Assembly (NCBI RefSeq): GCF_010093535.1
Contig: NW_022985186.1
Coordinates: 1,024,926-1,088,925, forward strand
Source of the DNA: Lindgomyces ingoldianus
Lineage: Eukaryota > Ascomycota > Dothideomycetes > Pleosporales > Lindgomycetaceae
Reading direction: 5' to 3'
Length of the DNA: 64,000 nucleotides
The notes beneath the pieces were generated by a model, which saw nothing but the letters and a program-made list of their open reading frames with translations, searched no databases and had not been told where the DNA came from. Within the stretch, counting starts at the first letter, position 1; every line of letters starts with the position of its first letter. Positions 47,058-59,730 of this stretch are shown here, piece by piece. Made by a program: the position numbers and the translations under genes.

Positions 47058-49504
47058 ACGTACCTAACGGGTTAGCCGGCCACTTTTGCCAAGCCCCTAC
47101 TAAACTCTACCTATCTACATAATGCCTTAACAACAACACTAGATTAAATTCTCTAAAGAACGTTAGATACAGCTTACTTTTTAGGCTCTTAAATAAGACT
47201 TAAAACTCTCCTTACAACGCGCTGCAGCTATCTATAATGTCTCTTACACAACACTAAGTAATTAACGCGCTGGACAGCCTTTACAAGCAGAATGCTGGCC
47301 TAAATTAAGGAATCTAACTAAGCTTAAGAAGAAGGTAGTTGTTAAGTACATACTTAAGCTTATTACGCGCAGATTTCCCTCTAGGCTTACAGCTATAGCT
47401 AATATAGCTAATTCCTTGCCTGCAGAGCGCAATCTAGGCTAGGTTAGCTTAAACTAGACTAGTATGTAGGTTAAGCACTGCCCTAAGTTTACAATAAAGT
47501 TTAATTATAAGTATAATTATAAAAGAGCACTTTATAAGGATCTAGAGGTTATCTAGGGCTAGTTTTACCTAGTAGCTAACATAAAAGCTAAGTACAGTAT
47601 CTAGAATAAAAACAGGTATAACTTTAACAAGTTAGGCTTTATAATAGGCTAGATATTAACTAGAGCAGTTGTTACAGCTTTAGAGAGATAAGGACAGCTA
47701 AAGGCAATACAGTAAAGTAATAAAGAGTAGATAATAGTTATCTAGGGCATTAACATAACAGAGTAGGCTATAAGATTACAAAGCTTTAAGCAGTAAATAA
47801 GGCTGCCACGTAACATAGATTGCATAAAAGAAAGCAGATTTAAGCAAAAGAGACCTTAATAGTTACAAATAGGGCTTGTCTAACTACTCTAAAGGAGTTT
47901 AGAGCGCGTAGTAATAGAAAGAAGCTAAAAACACAGGTGCGCGCTAAAGAAGGTAAGCTAAGTTAAAAGTAATGCAGGCAGTGTAATTAGACTAGGCATA
48001 ACTTATGTACAGTCGCCTACCAAAAGTGATTGGCCACTTTAGCGAGAGGCCTAGGCCACCCCACAATGCTTTAATTTTAATTAATTGTAACTTAATTAAA
48101 TTACCACCTTTTTTAATAGTTACAAAAGTAAATAAAACCTTGCGCAAAGAGCTATCTAAGTCTACTGTTAATATAATATAGCAATTCCACCTTTATAGCG
48201 TAAGCGCTGGCAAAATTTTAAGTCATCTTAGCATTCCTAAGTCAACAGTTACATATAACATCTGCTAGCTGCGCAAGCAGCCCCAGCCTATCTATACAAA
48301 AGCCCTGCGTACAGGCTAGCCTCTAAAGCTTAACAAACGCGCTAAGAGGCATTTAATTTGCTAGGCAGCAAATAATCCCTTTGCTACGCTCTAGACTATT
48401 GCGACACTGTCTAAGACCCACTGCTGCATCTATGCTAGTACTGTAAGGAGATACCTTGCAAAACATAAGTACTACGCCTTCTGTCTGCGTCACAAGCCTT
48501 AGCTCTTAGCTGTACACAAAGAAAAACAACTCTACTTTACTTAAATCTATTAATATAACAAGAGCAGTGACGTGGCTTGCGTAGCCTATTATAATAAAGC
48601 AACATTTAAAGTTAGCTTAGACACTAGACCTCCATATGTACGTTAGCAGCATAGAAAAGCGTACAAGAGTTAGTACCTAAAGCCTACATTTAAGTCTAGA
48701 AGGACTACAGTCTCTGTATTTAGTGTAATCTCTCTTAATTTTAAATTAGAGCTGTTTATTAACTAGAAAGGCAAGCAGAACAATGCTAGCAAATACTGCT
48801 AGATTCTACATGATGTTAGCATCCTATTCTATAAGCAGCTTACAGAGAAACGCGGTATTAGCATATAGATGCAGGATGGAGCCCCTATTTATACTGCAAA
48901 GGCTACCTAAAAGTATATAGACAACTATGGCATAATACAGATAGATTAGCTTCTATAAAGTCCTAATTTAAACCTAATTAAGAACCTTTAGCAGATTATA
49001 AAGCTCTACATTTTAAAGCAACAAGAATATATTACTACTTATAAGCAGATAGTAGATATCCTTAAAGAGGAATAGGCAAAGATTACACTAGCTGATTATA
49101 GAAAGAGTATCCTAAGCTAGTTAAAGCGCATAAAGGAAGTTATCTAAAATAAAGGCAGGTTAACTTACTATTAATTAACTATAACGCTAGAAGATAGGCC
49201 TTAACACAGGCTTCTTATAGAACTAAAAATCTTTTAATTTAGGTAGCAATTAGTTGAGTAACCTCTTTCCTAAATAGGCTGACTATACCCCTGCAGAGCT
49301 CGGATTGTTGAGTGGCTAATGACTTTTGGTAGGCGACTGTACATGTAAGTAAGTAGTAGAAGTAGACTCTAAATAATATCTTATGTTGTATTACTTTATA
49401 CAGGGCTAAAGTAGGCTGTTTTGCGAGAGAATAGGGTGGTTTTAGTAGGGGCTTGGCAAAAGTGGCCGGCCAACCCGTGTGGCCGGCCAACCCGTTAGGT
49501 ACGT
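47058..49504. mobile_element. GGCCGGCC-TIR derivative (1.1 kb) carrying a Tc1-like insertion
   Basis: Flanked by TA (47056-47057 and 49505-49506). Without the Tc1-like insertion it is 1115 bp, exactly 17 bp shorter than 10921-12052; the difference is the loss of one of the paired GGCCGGCC motifs at the left end. It is markedly less RIP-altered than its host element. Confidence 0.85.
48010..49339 (+). mobile_element. Tc1/mariner-type transposon, 1330 bp, lightly degraded
   Basis: The terminal repeats are CAGTCGCCTACCAAAAGT and its inverse, with TA duplication at 48008-48009 and 49340-49341. The plus strand keeps transposase text: a GISI then MQDGAPIYTAKAT block near 48855-48910 and SPNLNLIKNL near 48960-48988, i.e. 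the Tc1-type DGAP and SPDLNPIE motifs with D-to-N, P-to-L and E-to-K changes. Stops interrupt it. The sibling at 10921-12052 shows the unoccupied target. Confidence 0.85.
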
Positions 49505-50976
49505 TAATCTTCTTTTACACTAACACTAGCTTATGCGTAATAATTGCTGCCTCTTTTAAGACTTTCTTAAAAGTCTTTACTATAGACATTAGTAAGCTAT
49601 TTACATGCCTTTAAATTTTTACCTTTATAAGTATTAATTATAACCTAAATTTAAGAGTATTATTTAAAGTTTATAACTATTAAAGCTTGTTATTAATAGG
49701 TAGTAGTAGTAATAAAGTACATAACTAGACATTAAAGGCTATTTTAACCTATTCTAGGTTAAATAAGACTAAACTAGCGCCTTAAAACCCTTTTTAGATA
49801 TTACTAGAAGCAATTACTGCATTATAGGTGTGTATAAAGCATAGTAGAAACTTAAGTTTTATAATATAAGTAATTTAGTTATACATAAGATCTTTAGCTT
49901 AACGCCTATATACCTTTTTAAAAAGAGCAAAACAACCTATATTAAAAGGCTGTAGAAAGTGTAATAAGTGTAAAAGTATATAAATAGTAATAATTTTATT
50001 TTTTTTATAGTACTACTAGAAATTAAGTAAGTTATAGCTTTTATAGCTATTAATAATAAAAAGCTAATAAGCACCTATAACTTTTTTTTTATATACTTAT
50101 TAAAGTGCTTTAACTACTGCAGCTTAAGCTTATTTATTATCTAGCTGTTTTTAGAGACTATAATAACCTAGTTCTAAGGTAAATTCTTCTTTTTATACTA
50201 GGCAAAGAGGTAATAGCAGCTCTTAAAAATAATAAAAAGTAAAATAGCTTACTTTATTATGTTAATGCCTTAAATAACTATTATCTACTTTCTATTACTT
50301 TACTATATTACTTTTAGCTATTTTTATCTTTTTAAAGCTATAATAACTGCTCTAGTTAATATCTAGCCTATTATAAAGCCTAACTTATTAAAGTTATACA
50401 TGTCTTTATTCTAGATACTATACTTAGCTTTTATGTTAGCTACTAGGTAAAACTAGCTCTAAATAAGGTCTAGATTCTTATAAAGCACTTTTTTATAATT
50501 ATTCTTATAATTAAACTTTATTATAAACTTAGAGCAGTGCTTAACTTACATACTAGGCTAGTTTAAGCTAACTTAGCCTAGATTATGCTCTGCGCGTAAG
50601 GAATTAGCTATATTAGCTACAGCTGTAAGCCTAAAAGGAAATCTGCGCGTAATAAGCTTAAGTATGTACTTAATAACTACCTTTTTTTTAAGCTTAGTTA
50701 AATTTTTTAATTTAAGCTAGTATTCTGCTTATAAAGGTTATCTAGTGTGTTAATTACTTAGTGTTGTGTAAAAAACATTATAAATAGCTACAGCATGTTA
50801 TAAAAAGAGTTTTAAGTTTTATTTAAAAGCTTAAAAAGTAAGCTATATTTAATGTTCTTTAGAAGATTTAATCTAGTGTTGTTGTTAAGGCATTATGTAG
50901 ATAGGTAGAGTGTGGTAGAGGCTTAGCAAAAGTGGCCAGCCAACCTGTGTAGCCGGCCAACCTGTTAGGTACGTTA

Positions 50977-51352
50977 ACACTTAAAACATTAAATAAAGCT
51001 ACATTATGCTATAAAGCCTAAAAAGAATGTTAGATTTAAAATAGGCAAGCTTTTTTATATTTATAAATAACGCAGATTTACGTTAGCTATTAAATAATAA
51101 GCAAGATATAAAAGAAATAGGCTAGAATAGCGTAGAATTAGCTACAACATTATAAAGTTAACAATGCTGTAGCTGATACTGCTAGCAAGGTTACTAAGTT
51201 AGAACTTGTACTATTTATAAAATTAATCTTATAGATAATTATTTTTAATTATTTAATTAATTACAGATGTTATAAAGTAAACGTAATTTAAGTATAACTA
51301 TATTATTAAAGTAGACTGTTTACTTTTATTGCCTGCTTGCTTGTAAAATACG
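50977..51352. mobile_element. End of a third-family TIR element
   Basis: It terminates in AAGTAGACTGTTTACTTTTA and GCTTGTAAAATACGTTA, the same tip as 14000-14047. The left part is not assignable. Confidence 0.45.
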
Positions 51353-51353
51353 T

Positions 51354-52623
51354 TAATATATTCTTATTACTTTAAAATAAAATGCTTTATCATGTATAAA
51401 AGGTTTTATTTAAGTTTAAATTTAAACTTTATAAAAGTTAATAAAAGAATAGAATAATCTTTCATTTATACACTATTAGGCATGTGATATAATATAAATA
51501 ACAGCCTTATTTTATATTTATATACTAGTGCCGTGTTTCTCGATACTCTGCCTATTGTGACGGCCCTGCACTATTCGTGGCTAGTTAGTCACATTATACT
51601 AGGATCTATGTACATAGGTCAGCTCACTGCCTGCGACTAGCGCGGCTCGGAGATGGGTTCTGCCGGGCCGACGCCTGGCTACTTAAGGCCGCCAGCCCCT
51701 AACCCTTCCGTCTTCTCACCTTAGTATTCTTGTGGAATATAGCTAACATATCCTATTAAGCCTTTTGTGCTACACAATAGTGAAGACAGAGCTTGTCATC
51801 ACACCTATACAATAGAATGTTAATGTTATACAGAATCTAGCACTATTACTAGTATTTTTACACTTACATTTTTAGTTAATATACAGCTTTAATATAAAAT
51901 TAAGTAAAATTAAACTAAATATAAAAACTATAGTCTTTCTAAACTAGAATATTTCCTTTAGATACTAACTTTTCTACACTTTTTTATGCTAGTAATATAT
52001 GTATAAAGGTTTAGTATCTAATTTAACTTAAAATATTACTTTAATAAAATCAGCTATATAAGCTATAGTACTATATTTATTATATGAATAAATGTATGTA
52101 AACCAAAGTTCTTTTTTTAGATACAAGTAAAAGCTAAAGCTTATAGTATAGATAAAAGTGTAGCATGTATATTTTATACAGTATCTTATTATTGTACTAG
52201 CGTAGATGCAGTTGTAAGTTTTTAATAGTATTATAATAGTTTAAAGTGTAATAAACATATTATTTACTACGTAGTAAATTATATGCATTTTAGCGTCTTT
52301 ATTAAGCTTTAGAGGCTAGCTAATACACAAACTTTTATATAGATAGGCTAAGGGTGCATAAATGGTTAGCGTATGTTATATGTAACTAATAACTTAGAAA
52401 TGCAAAGATAACTTAAAATTTTATTAGCGCTTGCGTTGTAAAAGTAAAATTACTATATTATATTAATTGTAAACTTAGATAGCATTTTATGTACAGTTTT
52501 ATTTACTTTTATAACTATTAAAAAGGTAGTAATTTCATTAAGTTATAATTAATTAAAATCAAAGCGTTATATAGTGGACTAGGCCTCTTGCTAAAGTAGC
52601 TAATCACTTTTGGTAGGCGACTA
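51354..52623 (-). mobile_element. Second Tc1-like copy, RIP-degraded and truncated
   Basis: Inverse relative of 48010-49339: the right end CACTTTTGGTAGGCGACTA and long collinear stretches match. Its far end (about 150-250 bp, including one terminal repeat) is missing where it meets the element ending at 51352. A solo LTR (51556-51803) interrupts it. It is far more TA-shifted than the 48010 copy. Confidence 0.75.
51556..51803. mobile_element. Solo LTR, 248 bp
   Basis: It runs from TGTGACGGCCCTGCAC to GCTTGTCATCACA with the exact duplication CCTAT on both sides (51551-51555 and 51804-51808). It is GC-rich and unmutated (GCCGGGCCGACGCCTGG) inside an AT-rich host, so it arrived after the host decayed or escaped RIP as a single copy. 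No open frame. Confidence 0.85.
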
Positions 52624-53343
52624 CATAATACTAGCACTGTACTCTGTTGGCCACTTTTTCCCACAGCATAGATCTCGTTTCGCAATAATGACGCCAATTG
52701 GACACTTAATAGTCTACGAGCAGAATAAGCTCATTCGACGGACACCTGTTATCCGATGACGATATCCTAGCCACATCGATGAAAGTGTAACATTCGGCTT
52801 GTTAGCATCCTAATCTCCGGGCTTATTTGAGAAAACGCATTATTAATAGAATGACGGAAATTGCGACTGTAGATTAACGCCTCCCCTCAACCCTTTTGGC
52901 CGTTCAGGGGAAATAATGCAACGATAGTAAGCAAATCCTACTTAGGTGGGTCGTGTCACACATCTAGTTAGGCTGATCGAATGTGTGCGGTTAGATGATT
53001 GGGCGTCTTCGAATCCGCCCGAAAAAACCTGCTGCAAGCACCATCCTGCCCGTTAAGCCCCCAACCCGGGCGGGGTATATGCATCGTTACTATTCGTTAC
53101 CTTACAACTGGTCGCACTATACAGCCCCTACCCGGATGATCTTGGTAGCTGCACTCTTTCCAAGTACCCCGCTGTAGGTAAGACCATGCGGCAATGCCAC
53201 AGTCCATATGGCACAAGCATTTTGGGATGGCGGATTTTTGGGATCGCCCTTGAGAGTCGCCGGTGAAGATGAGGCCCCATGTCCTAATACAAGCTGCCCC
53301 CTCCAGGCAAGCCATCCGTAGTATCTAGTGCATCGCATTCACC
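52624..53343. promoter_or_regulatory. Upstream region of the chitinase
   Basis: GC-normal sequence resumes at about 52640 and runs to the chitinase ATG. Short opposing frames (52995-53338) have no domain character. The chitinase promoter should lie here; I see no certain TATA box. Confidence 0.45.
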
Positions 53344-56300
53344 ATGTTCCCTCAGGGCCTGGCCTTTACTGTCGTTGCGGCTTGGACTCTTTTCTCTACT
53401 GTCGCTCTTTCTCTACCGCATTCGAATACACACTCATTAATTACTGAAGCGTCCAGTAACCAAACATGCAGAAATTCGATCTCGTATGTCTTCATCATGT
53501 AGCCGATGAACCGATATGTCAACAGATACTTACCTCACGCAGTCCTTTCGATTATTCTGCGAAAACACGAGAAGAAGACAGCGCTCTAGCATGCGATCCA
53601 CAAGTACACTTCACACAGTTGTTTGAACGGCAAATGCAAACAGACGATGATTACACCTGCTCAGAATCAAAACCATGCCGAAACGGGGCTTGCTGCCCTA
53701 AGGCAACTGGTGTTTGCAATTATGGAGAGAAGTACTGCGGAACCAACGGCCAGAGCCCCAACGATGTCTGCTGGTCAAATTGCAACGCTAAAGCAGAGTG
53801 CGGGATCAATTCCGATACGAAGGATAGGAAGTGTCCTTTGAACGTTTGCTGCTCCAAGTTCGGGTAAGCGGGTTCCCCATTGTGGGATCACTGAACTCTT
53901 ACGGCTTCTAGTTTCTGTGGCATGACCAAGGAATTCTGCGATAAGGGCACAAAGGAAGACCCTGGATGCCAGAGCAACTGTGAACAGCCCGGATCTGGAG
54001 GATCCAATGGAAACGTCCAGAACCGTATTATTGGATACTATGAAGCTTGGGCTCACGACCGCAAGTGCCAGGGCATGGTGAATAGATCTCAGTCTGCTTG
54101 GACTTCTTGCTCGCTAATAATATGGTAGGACTTTAGAGATATCCCTGTTGGCGCTTTGACACATCTTTACTTCTCATTCGGTTACATTACACCCAACAAC
54201 TTCGACGTTGTACCTATGGACAATCTCTCGCCCGATCTGTTCACCGAGTTTACCAAGGTCAAGCAGAGAAATAGTGGCCTGAAAACGGTGATTGCCCTTG
54301 GAGGATGGACTTTCAATGACAATGGTACTGCTACTCAACCTGTATTCAGCAACATGGTCAGTTCTTCAAGCAACAGAGCAAAGTTCATCAAGAATTTGTT
54401 TGCATTCCTGCGCGAGTATGGATTTGACGGGGTCGACTTCGACTGGGAGTACCCGGGTGCACCAGACCGCGGCGGACATCCAGACGACGGAAAGAATTTC
54501 GTGACGTTCTTGAAAGAGTTGAACGACGAGAACAATAAGCAGCCACATAAGTATACCGTCTCATTCACGGTCCCAACTAGCTTCTGGTACTTGAGATGGT
54601 TTGATCTCAAGGCTGCCGAATACGTCGACTTCATCAATGTTATGAGCTACGACTTGCACGGTATCTGGGACAGCACCAATCCTATTGGTAGCCACGTTTA
54701 TGCTCACACAAATCTCACAGAGATCAAGCTTGCGCTTGATCTGTTTTGGCGTAACAGCGTGAAGCCTGACAAGCTGAACATGGGGCTCGGCTTCTACGGA
54801 AGAAGTTTTCAGCTCTCGGATCCGACCTGTTACAAGCCAGGCTGCAACTTCAAGGGCGGCGCTGCTCCCGGTGGTTGCTCTCAGAATTCGGGAACTCTCA
54901 CCTACAAAGAGATACAGGAAATCGTTAAGAACAATAAGCTGAAGCCCTACCATGACAAGGAGGCTGGTGTGAAGTACATTACCTGGAACCGGGATCAGTG
55001 GGTTTCATACGATGACCAGGAGACGTTCAAGCAGAAGATAGACTTCGCCAACAAACTCGGCCTTGGTGGATTGCTCATCTGGGCCATCGACCAAGATACA
55101 GATGAGCTCGATGCACTAAAAGCTGTTTTGGCCCCGAAGACTATTGCTGCGTTTGCAAAAGAAGCAGACGATGCATCCTTCTGGGGAGATGCCACCGTTC
55201 CCGACTGCTACGTCACAGATTGTGGAGGAAGCTGCAAGGCCGGCTTCTTCAAGATCACTGACCAGCCTTGTGGGGGTGCCAAACCAGTTACAAGGCATTC
55301 TAAGGAGAAAAACAGTCTCTTGTGCTGCCCTCTTGACGGCGCCCCTGACTCAAGTCAATGTAGATGGCGAGGGGAGGCTCCATCCTGCAACGGTCACTGC
55401 CATGACGATGAAGTCACATTGGAGCTCAACAGATGGGGCGACGGTAAATACTGTGAAGATGGTAATAAGGTATACTGTTGCGATTCCCCGGGAGCAAAGG
55501 AGAACAAGTGTTACTGGGCTGGTGTAGGGAAAAGCTGTAACGGAGATGATGAGACCATGGTAAGTAAACATTAGCATCTCCCACAACCGACATGCTAATA
55601 CAGGAGCCTCCAGACTTTCTCAGGCACCTTCCTTGATACCCTCGTCGACATCGCTAAACTCACCCCTCTCCGCGGCAGTGCTCTAGTTAAGGTTTTGGAC
55701 GAGCTCAATATGGACCTTGAAAAGCGATATTGCTGCCCAAAGAAGGACGCGAAGAACTTTGAGAACTGCAGATGGTACGGCAAACCTGGATCTTGTTTCG
55801 ACAATCACTGCCCGATTGGACATTCAGTACAACTCACAGACAGTCCTTACGGTCTCGGCGAGTCCTGCTTTCCTCGCCTTGAGCGAAGCCGGGTGTTTTG
55901 CTGCGATCCCGCCCATGGAAAGTCTCCATTCCTACCAGTGCCACTGAGCCGTCTTTTCAAAGATCCACCTACTGGCGACAACATTGACACGGACTTCACG
56001 TTGAAAGTCGATGACACCTTTGGAACGAATAATGCCAAGACGGGAGAAGATCCAAGCGACGCAGCCTTCCAGTTCGTCGTTCTCGCTTCTCCTGAAGAAC
56101 TTCAGACGTCGCTTGACAAGCGTGACGGATCTCACTGGGAGCTCTACGGCTGCAACGACGATGTTAGTGAGGAAGAGCAGACAATTCATATGTTCTGCAC
56201 AGACACATCTGAAAATAGCAATTGCCACAAGATCGGGCTAGGCCATGGTGTCCCGGGTACCATCCTCGAGATGCCTGCAGGCTGCGGCCCAGGAAGGTAT

Positions 56301-58929
56301 GCCGTGGCCAAGTCCATGGAGCCGTCAAAGAACCAAACAATCCCACCGGCACTACGCAAACGCGGCCTCATCAACCCCATCGTCTACGACTTGACATTTG
56401 ACTACGATTTTAAGCGGGTTCCGCGTGATGTCGGCAACACTCAAATGCGCGTCGACTTTTCCAACAAGGATGACTATTGGGATAACGTGGTTGCTGCCGC
56501 TGCAAGCAAGAAAAAAGCCAAACGCTCCCTCGCGGATGTTGGCGGCAACCATAAACGCTGGCTCGAAGAGGAATGGAGAGAGGACTTTCACTTCGGAGGG
56601 CTGAGCCGCGAAGAACTCCACAAACGTTGGTTCGGCTCAGATCTCGTCGCCTGGTTGACAAACCTCGTGAGCCCCAAGATCAAGAAACAGTTCACCCATG
56701 ACATCGACGAGGAGATTATAGCCAAGATCGTCGATGACCAAGTGGACTGCGGTTCCGGCAATGCCAAGTTCCACGCGCACATCTTGGTCCAAGCCATGAC
56801 CAACATCAAGGTCTCAACGAGTTTCGGATTCTCGCTCATAACGCGCCTGAACTTCGACTCTGACACTCCGTTGGATCTCAGCCAGTCATATCTCACTTTC
56901 AGTAACAATGGTGAAATCACGGCAACTTTTCGACTTGAGGCTCTGATGAAAGTCTCGTATGACACTGGCGATCGTACAATCGTGACGCTGCCGTTTCCCG
57001 GAGCGACATTCCGCGTACCAGGAATCGTCACTATCGGCCCAGCCGTTAGAGTCGCGGGATCATTCAATGCTGGCTTGACGCTGTCAGCCGAAGTCGAGAC
57101 AAAAGTCGATATCGCATCTTGGGATGTTGCACAAACACTTCCCGATCCCAACTCCAATTTCGATCCCAAACTCGATCACGACATGGACACTCGAGATACC
57201 GGCAATCCCAATGGGCTTATGCAACCCCAATTCTATGCTGCAGTCAAAGCTGAAGGAAAGGTTGAAGCTCATCTGAAGGCCATAGCTGAGTTTGGAATCC
57301 GTTTTGATGACAAATGGAAGGTCGGCGCAGCGACAGCGGGGGTTGCAGCGGACGGTTTCGTCAGATTTTCAGTTGCTGCTGGTAAAAGCACCGACAAGAC
57401 CTGTCCTTGGACCTACGGACTTAAGCTTGGAGCATCCTTGGTTGCTGAGGTCGACACACCGCCCATGTTCGGCTGGGGTAAACATACATGGCCGCTTCCT
57501 GGATCTGGAGAAGTGGACATTATCAAAGGTGGAACATGTCCAGAGCTCAGAGCTGGGAGTCCGGACAAGCGAAGCGTTACAATCATCTCAAGCGGGCCCC
57601 GATACGAGCTTGATGGCGTCTCGTCGACCGAAGTGGTATCCAGCAACTCGTCTCTCCATACCCTCAGCAAACGGGCCACGCCTTGGGGTCCTCCATTCCA
57701 CTTACCACTCCAGGCCATGTTCTGTCCCAATGCCAATTCAGGTAGTAGCAATACAGGATCGGAGTGCGAGAAGCTTTCTGGTTGGAACAAGAGATCACTG
57801 TTGCTAGACACGCGTGACGCTGGGGATTCCTCCACTTTACACAGCCTCGAAAAGCGAGCCAAGAAGAAGCCGATTACGTTCTGCAAGGGCGGTGGGCGAA
57901 TGACTATCAACGCTCCTGCCTACGATGCAGCGGATTCTAGCTACTATACCGTAAGTATACCCATGCAGTAGTCTCGTTGGAGTACTGACCACACCAGAAC
58001 GTTCCTAATTCACTTGTATACGGCTACACCAACCGTGCCGTATGCACAGATTTTGGTTTCGGGCAACTAGGTCATGACCCAGTCAATCTATTCGACACCG
58101 AGCATGTGCTCGAGTTTCAGCTAATTCCCATCTTCTTGGACGCTATCAGTAACAACGTACAATGCCCAAATCCTGATCCGAACAAGCTAGGGCAACTAAC
58201 CGACCTTTGTCACTGCATGAAGCCTCTGTGGGATATAACCGCCCAATATTGGCCCCAGGGAGTCACGATGAATCCTATTGATCAGATTGCGAGTGAACTT
58301 CCAGGCAGCAGCAACCAGTGGAGAAGCGAGCAGCTCTTGCTGGAAAAAGACGTGAACCAGCGTGCGAAACAAGGCGTAAGTCACCCCACATGAAAGCTCT
58401 TCAGCAATACTGACGGTTAGTTAAGATGTGGGGAGACGATCGCATCAACAACGACTTCACGATGCAAGAATACCTCGGCGCCGAACCAGACAAAGCATTC
58501 AAGAACATCAAGGATGTCATCTCAGTCCTCCGCTATCACATGGATCCGACCGTCAACCAACGTCTTGTCGACCAGAAGAACCGTGTCGGGAATATGATGA
58601 ATCGGCTCGATACCGTATTGATACCGCAAGTGCAAGTAGTGGGACGAGGGAAGAACTTTGGAAGATGGCAGCCCGTGGGTCTCCAAACCCGATGGAACAC
58701 ATGGATTCGTGGGCGTGCCAATGAAGCGCGTGTGAAGGCCGAGACCTATATTGAGACGTACTTGGAGCGATTAAAGGATGGATATGCGAGCGATGTCCAG
58801 AGACAGGTTGCTGCTGATGGAGATCCGAATGATCCTTTGATCATTGCGGCCAGGGCGCTGATTGGCAAGATCGATGCATTGGATAATGAGTGGCAGAATA
58901 ATCGGCCAAACTGGCAGAATCCGTTCTAG
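53344..58929 (+). CDS. Secreted GH18 chitinase, CBM18-containing, subgroup-C type
   Basis: Seven exons: 53344-53483, 53543-53863, 53912-54077, 54129-55559, 55614-57950, 57998-58375 and 58426-58929, giving 1758 residues; introns are 47-59 bp and phases all close. The ATG opens a signal peptide (MFPQGLAFTVVAAWTLFSTV). Two Cys-rich chitin-binding modules follow (about 86-127 and 133-177, the latter hevein-like: CPLNVCCSKFGFCGMTKEFC). GH18 starts RIIGYYEAW (about 192), has ALGGW and the catalytic DGVDFDWE (acid about E316), and ends near 550. Then come further Cys-rich segments and a very long C-terminal region of about 1000 residues with at least 11 Lys-Arg sites, as in killer-toxin-like fungal chitinases. 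It should hydrolyse chitin outside the cell. It has no LysM module of its own. In exon 5 the second of two close AG acceptors is used, because the first gives a stop. Confidence 0.9.
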
Positions 58930-59161
58930 ATGGAGAATTACTGATTTAATCGGTCCTGCGTGGATCGGAACTCTTTCTTCGATATTCCTCTTCAAATTGT
59001 GAGCCCATATGAACAATGACGTAGAAGCGATAAAATTCATTCACACATCAAGGCGTAAATGCGCGTACATCTCAAATGCTGTACAACGTTTGTCTTAATT
59101 GTTCCACGATTTGCAAATCGCGCTGAATATTCTCCGCACCTCCTTTAGGCGACAAATTAAA
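58930..59161. other. 3' flank of the chitinase
   Basis: No gene is seen. The 3' untranslated region should lie here before transposon remnants begin. Confidence 0.45.
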
Positions 59162-59330
59162 TTAATTTATTTAACGTATTTCACAAGCAAGAAGTCTACA
59201 CATGGAAACAGTCTCCTCTACCTCAATTTTAGCACCTTATAGATTAATTAATAATGCATTTATAAATTAAATATTAACTGCAACAATTTACATAAATTGT
59301 TCTTTTTAAAGTTACCTAACACACCTATAT
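59162..59330 (+). mobile_element. Left-end fragment of the third TIR family
   Basis: TTAACGTATTTCACAAGCAAG starts a block ending near TAATAATGCATTTATAAATT. It matches the inverse of 13945-14047 and the flanks of the gypsy nest. Only the end is present. Confidence 0.55.
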
Positions 59331-59730
59331 TTAAAGGCTCCACGTATCTGCCCCAGCTCTACCCTGCCCCTTGCGCTACCTATATCTCTAAGTATTTAGC
59401 TGCCCCTCTCCCCCTAGCTAAATTAACATACACTATAGGCAAGTTGCTTACACACCTAAGTTGCTTAACGTAATCCACGGCTCACCTGGCCACACCACTC
59501 ATCCAGCAGCCCACTAAAATCAACGTGTCTCTCTCTACCAAGATGCCTCTACTACCACAGCTACAGCTCTAATTAGCTTGCAAAAAAGCCGGATTAATTC
59601 TAGCTGCCTCTCTCCTTTAAAGTTACCCAGATTTGTCTATTAATTGTGTTACAGCTCTATATAACACGCCTTAATTAACGCTTTAAACGCGCCTTATAGG
59701 CGCCTAACTAAAGGCTGTTACTAACATAAA
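59331..59730. other. Repeat debris with a pogo-type TIR scrap
   Basis: At 59427-59467 ACACTATAGGCAAGTTGCTT is a fragment of the pogo-type terminal repeat. The rest is low-complexity, moderately AT-rich and without genes. Confidence 0.5.

Larger units (their letters stand above)
46662..50974 (-). mobile_element. Full-length GGCCGGCC-TIR pogo-like transposon (1.86 kb), interrupted
   Basis: The ends are ACGTACCTAACAGGTTAGCC and its inverse, between TA dinucleotides 46660-46661 and 50975-50976. The inner element (47058-49504 plus TA) splits it; without that it is 1864 bp. On the minus strand around 50090-49900 a dead transposase reads NSYKSYNLLNF, then LQPFNIGCFALFKKVY, the pogo/Fot1 DDE core with RIP-type substitutions. 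It is the coding relative of the 1.1-kb copies. Confidence 0.85.

Noticed and set aside
49239..49490. 83-codon frame on the minus strand
   Set aside because: It spans the junction of a Tc1-like end and a GGCCGGCC terminal repeat, so it is composite repeat sequence.
53097..53338. Two overlapping minus-strand frames upstream of the chitinase
   Set aside because: They overlap in different frames in the promoter region and show no domain or splice pattern.
57292..57910. Long frames on both strands within chitinase exon 5
   Set aside because: Shadows of the 779-codon exon, which has consistent splice sites at both ends.
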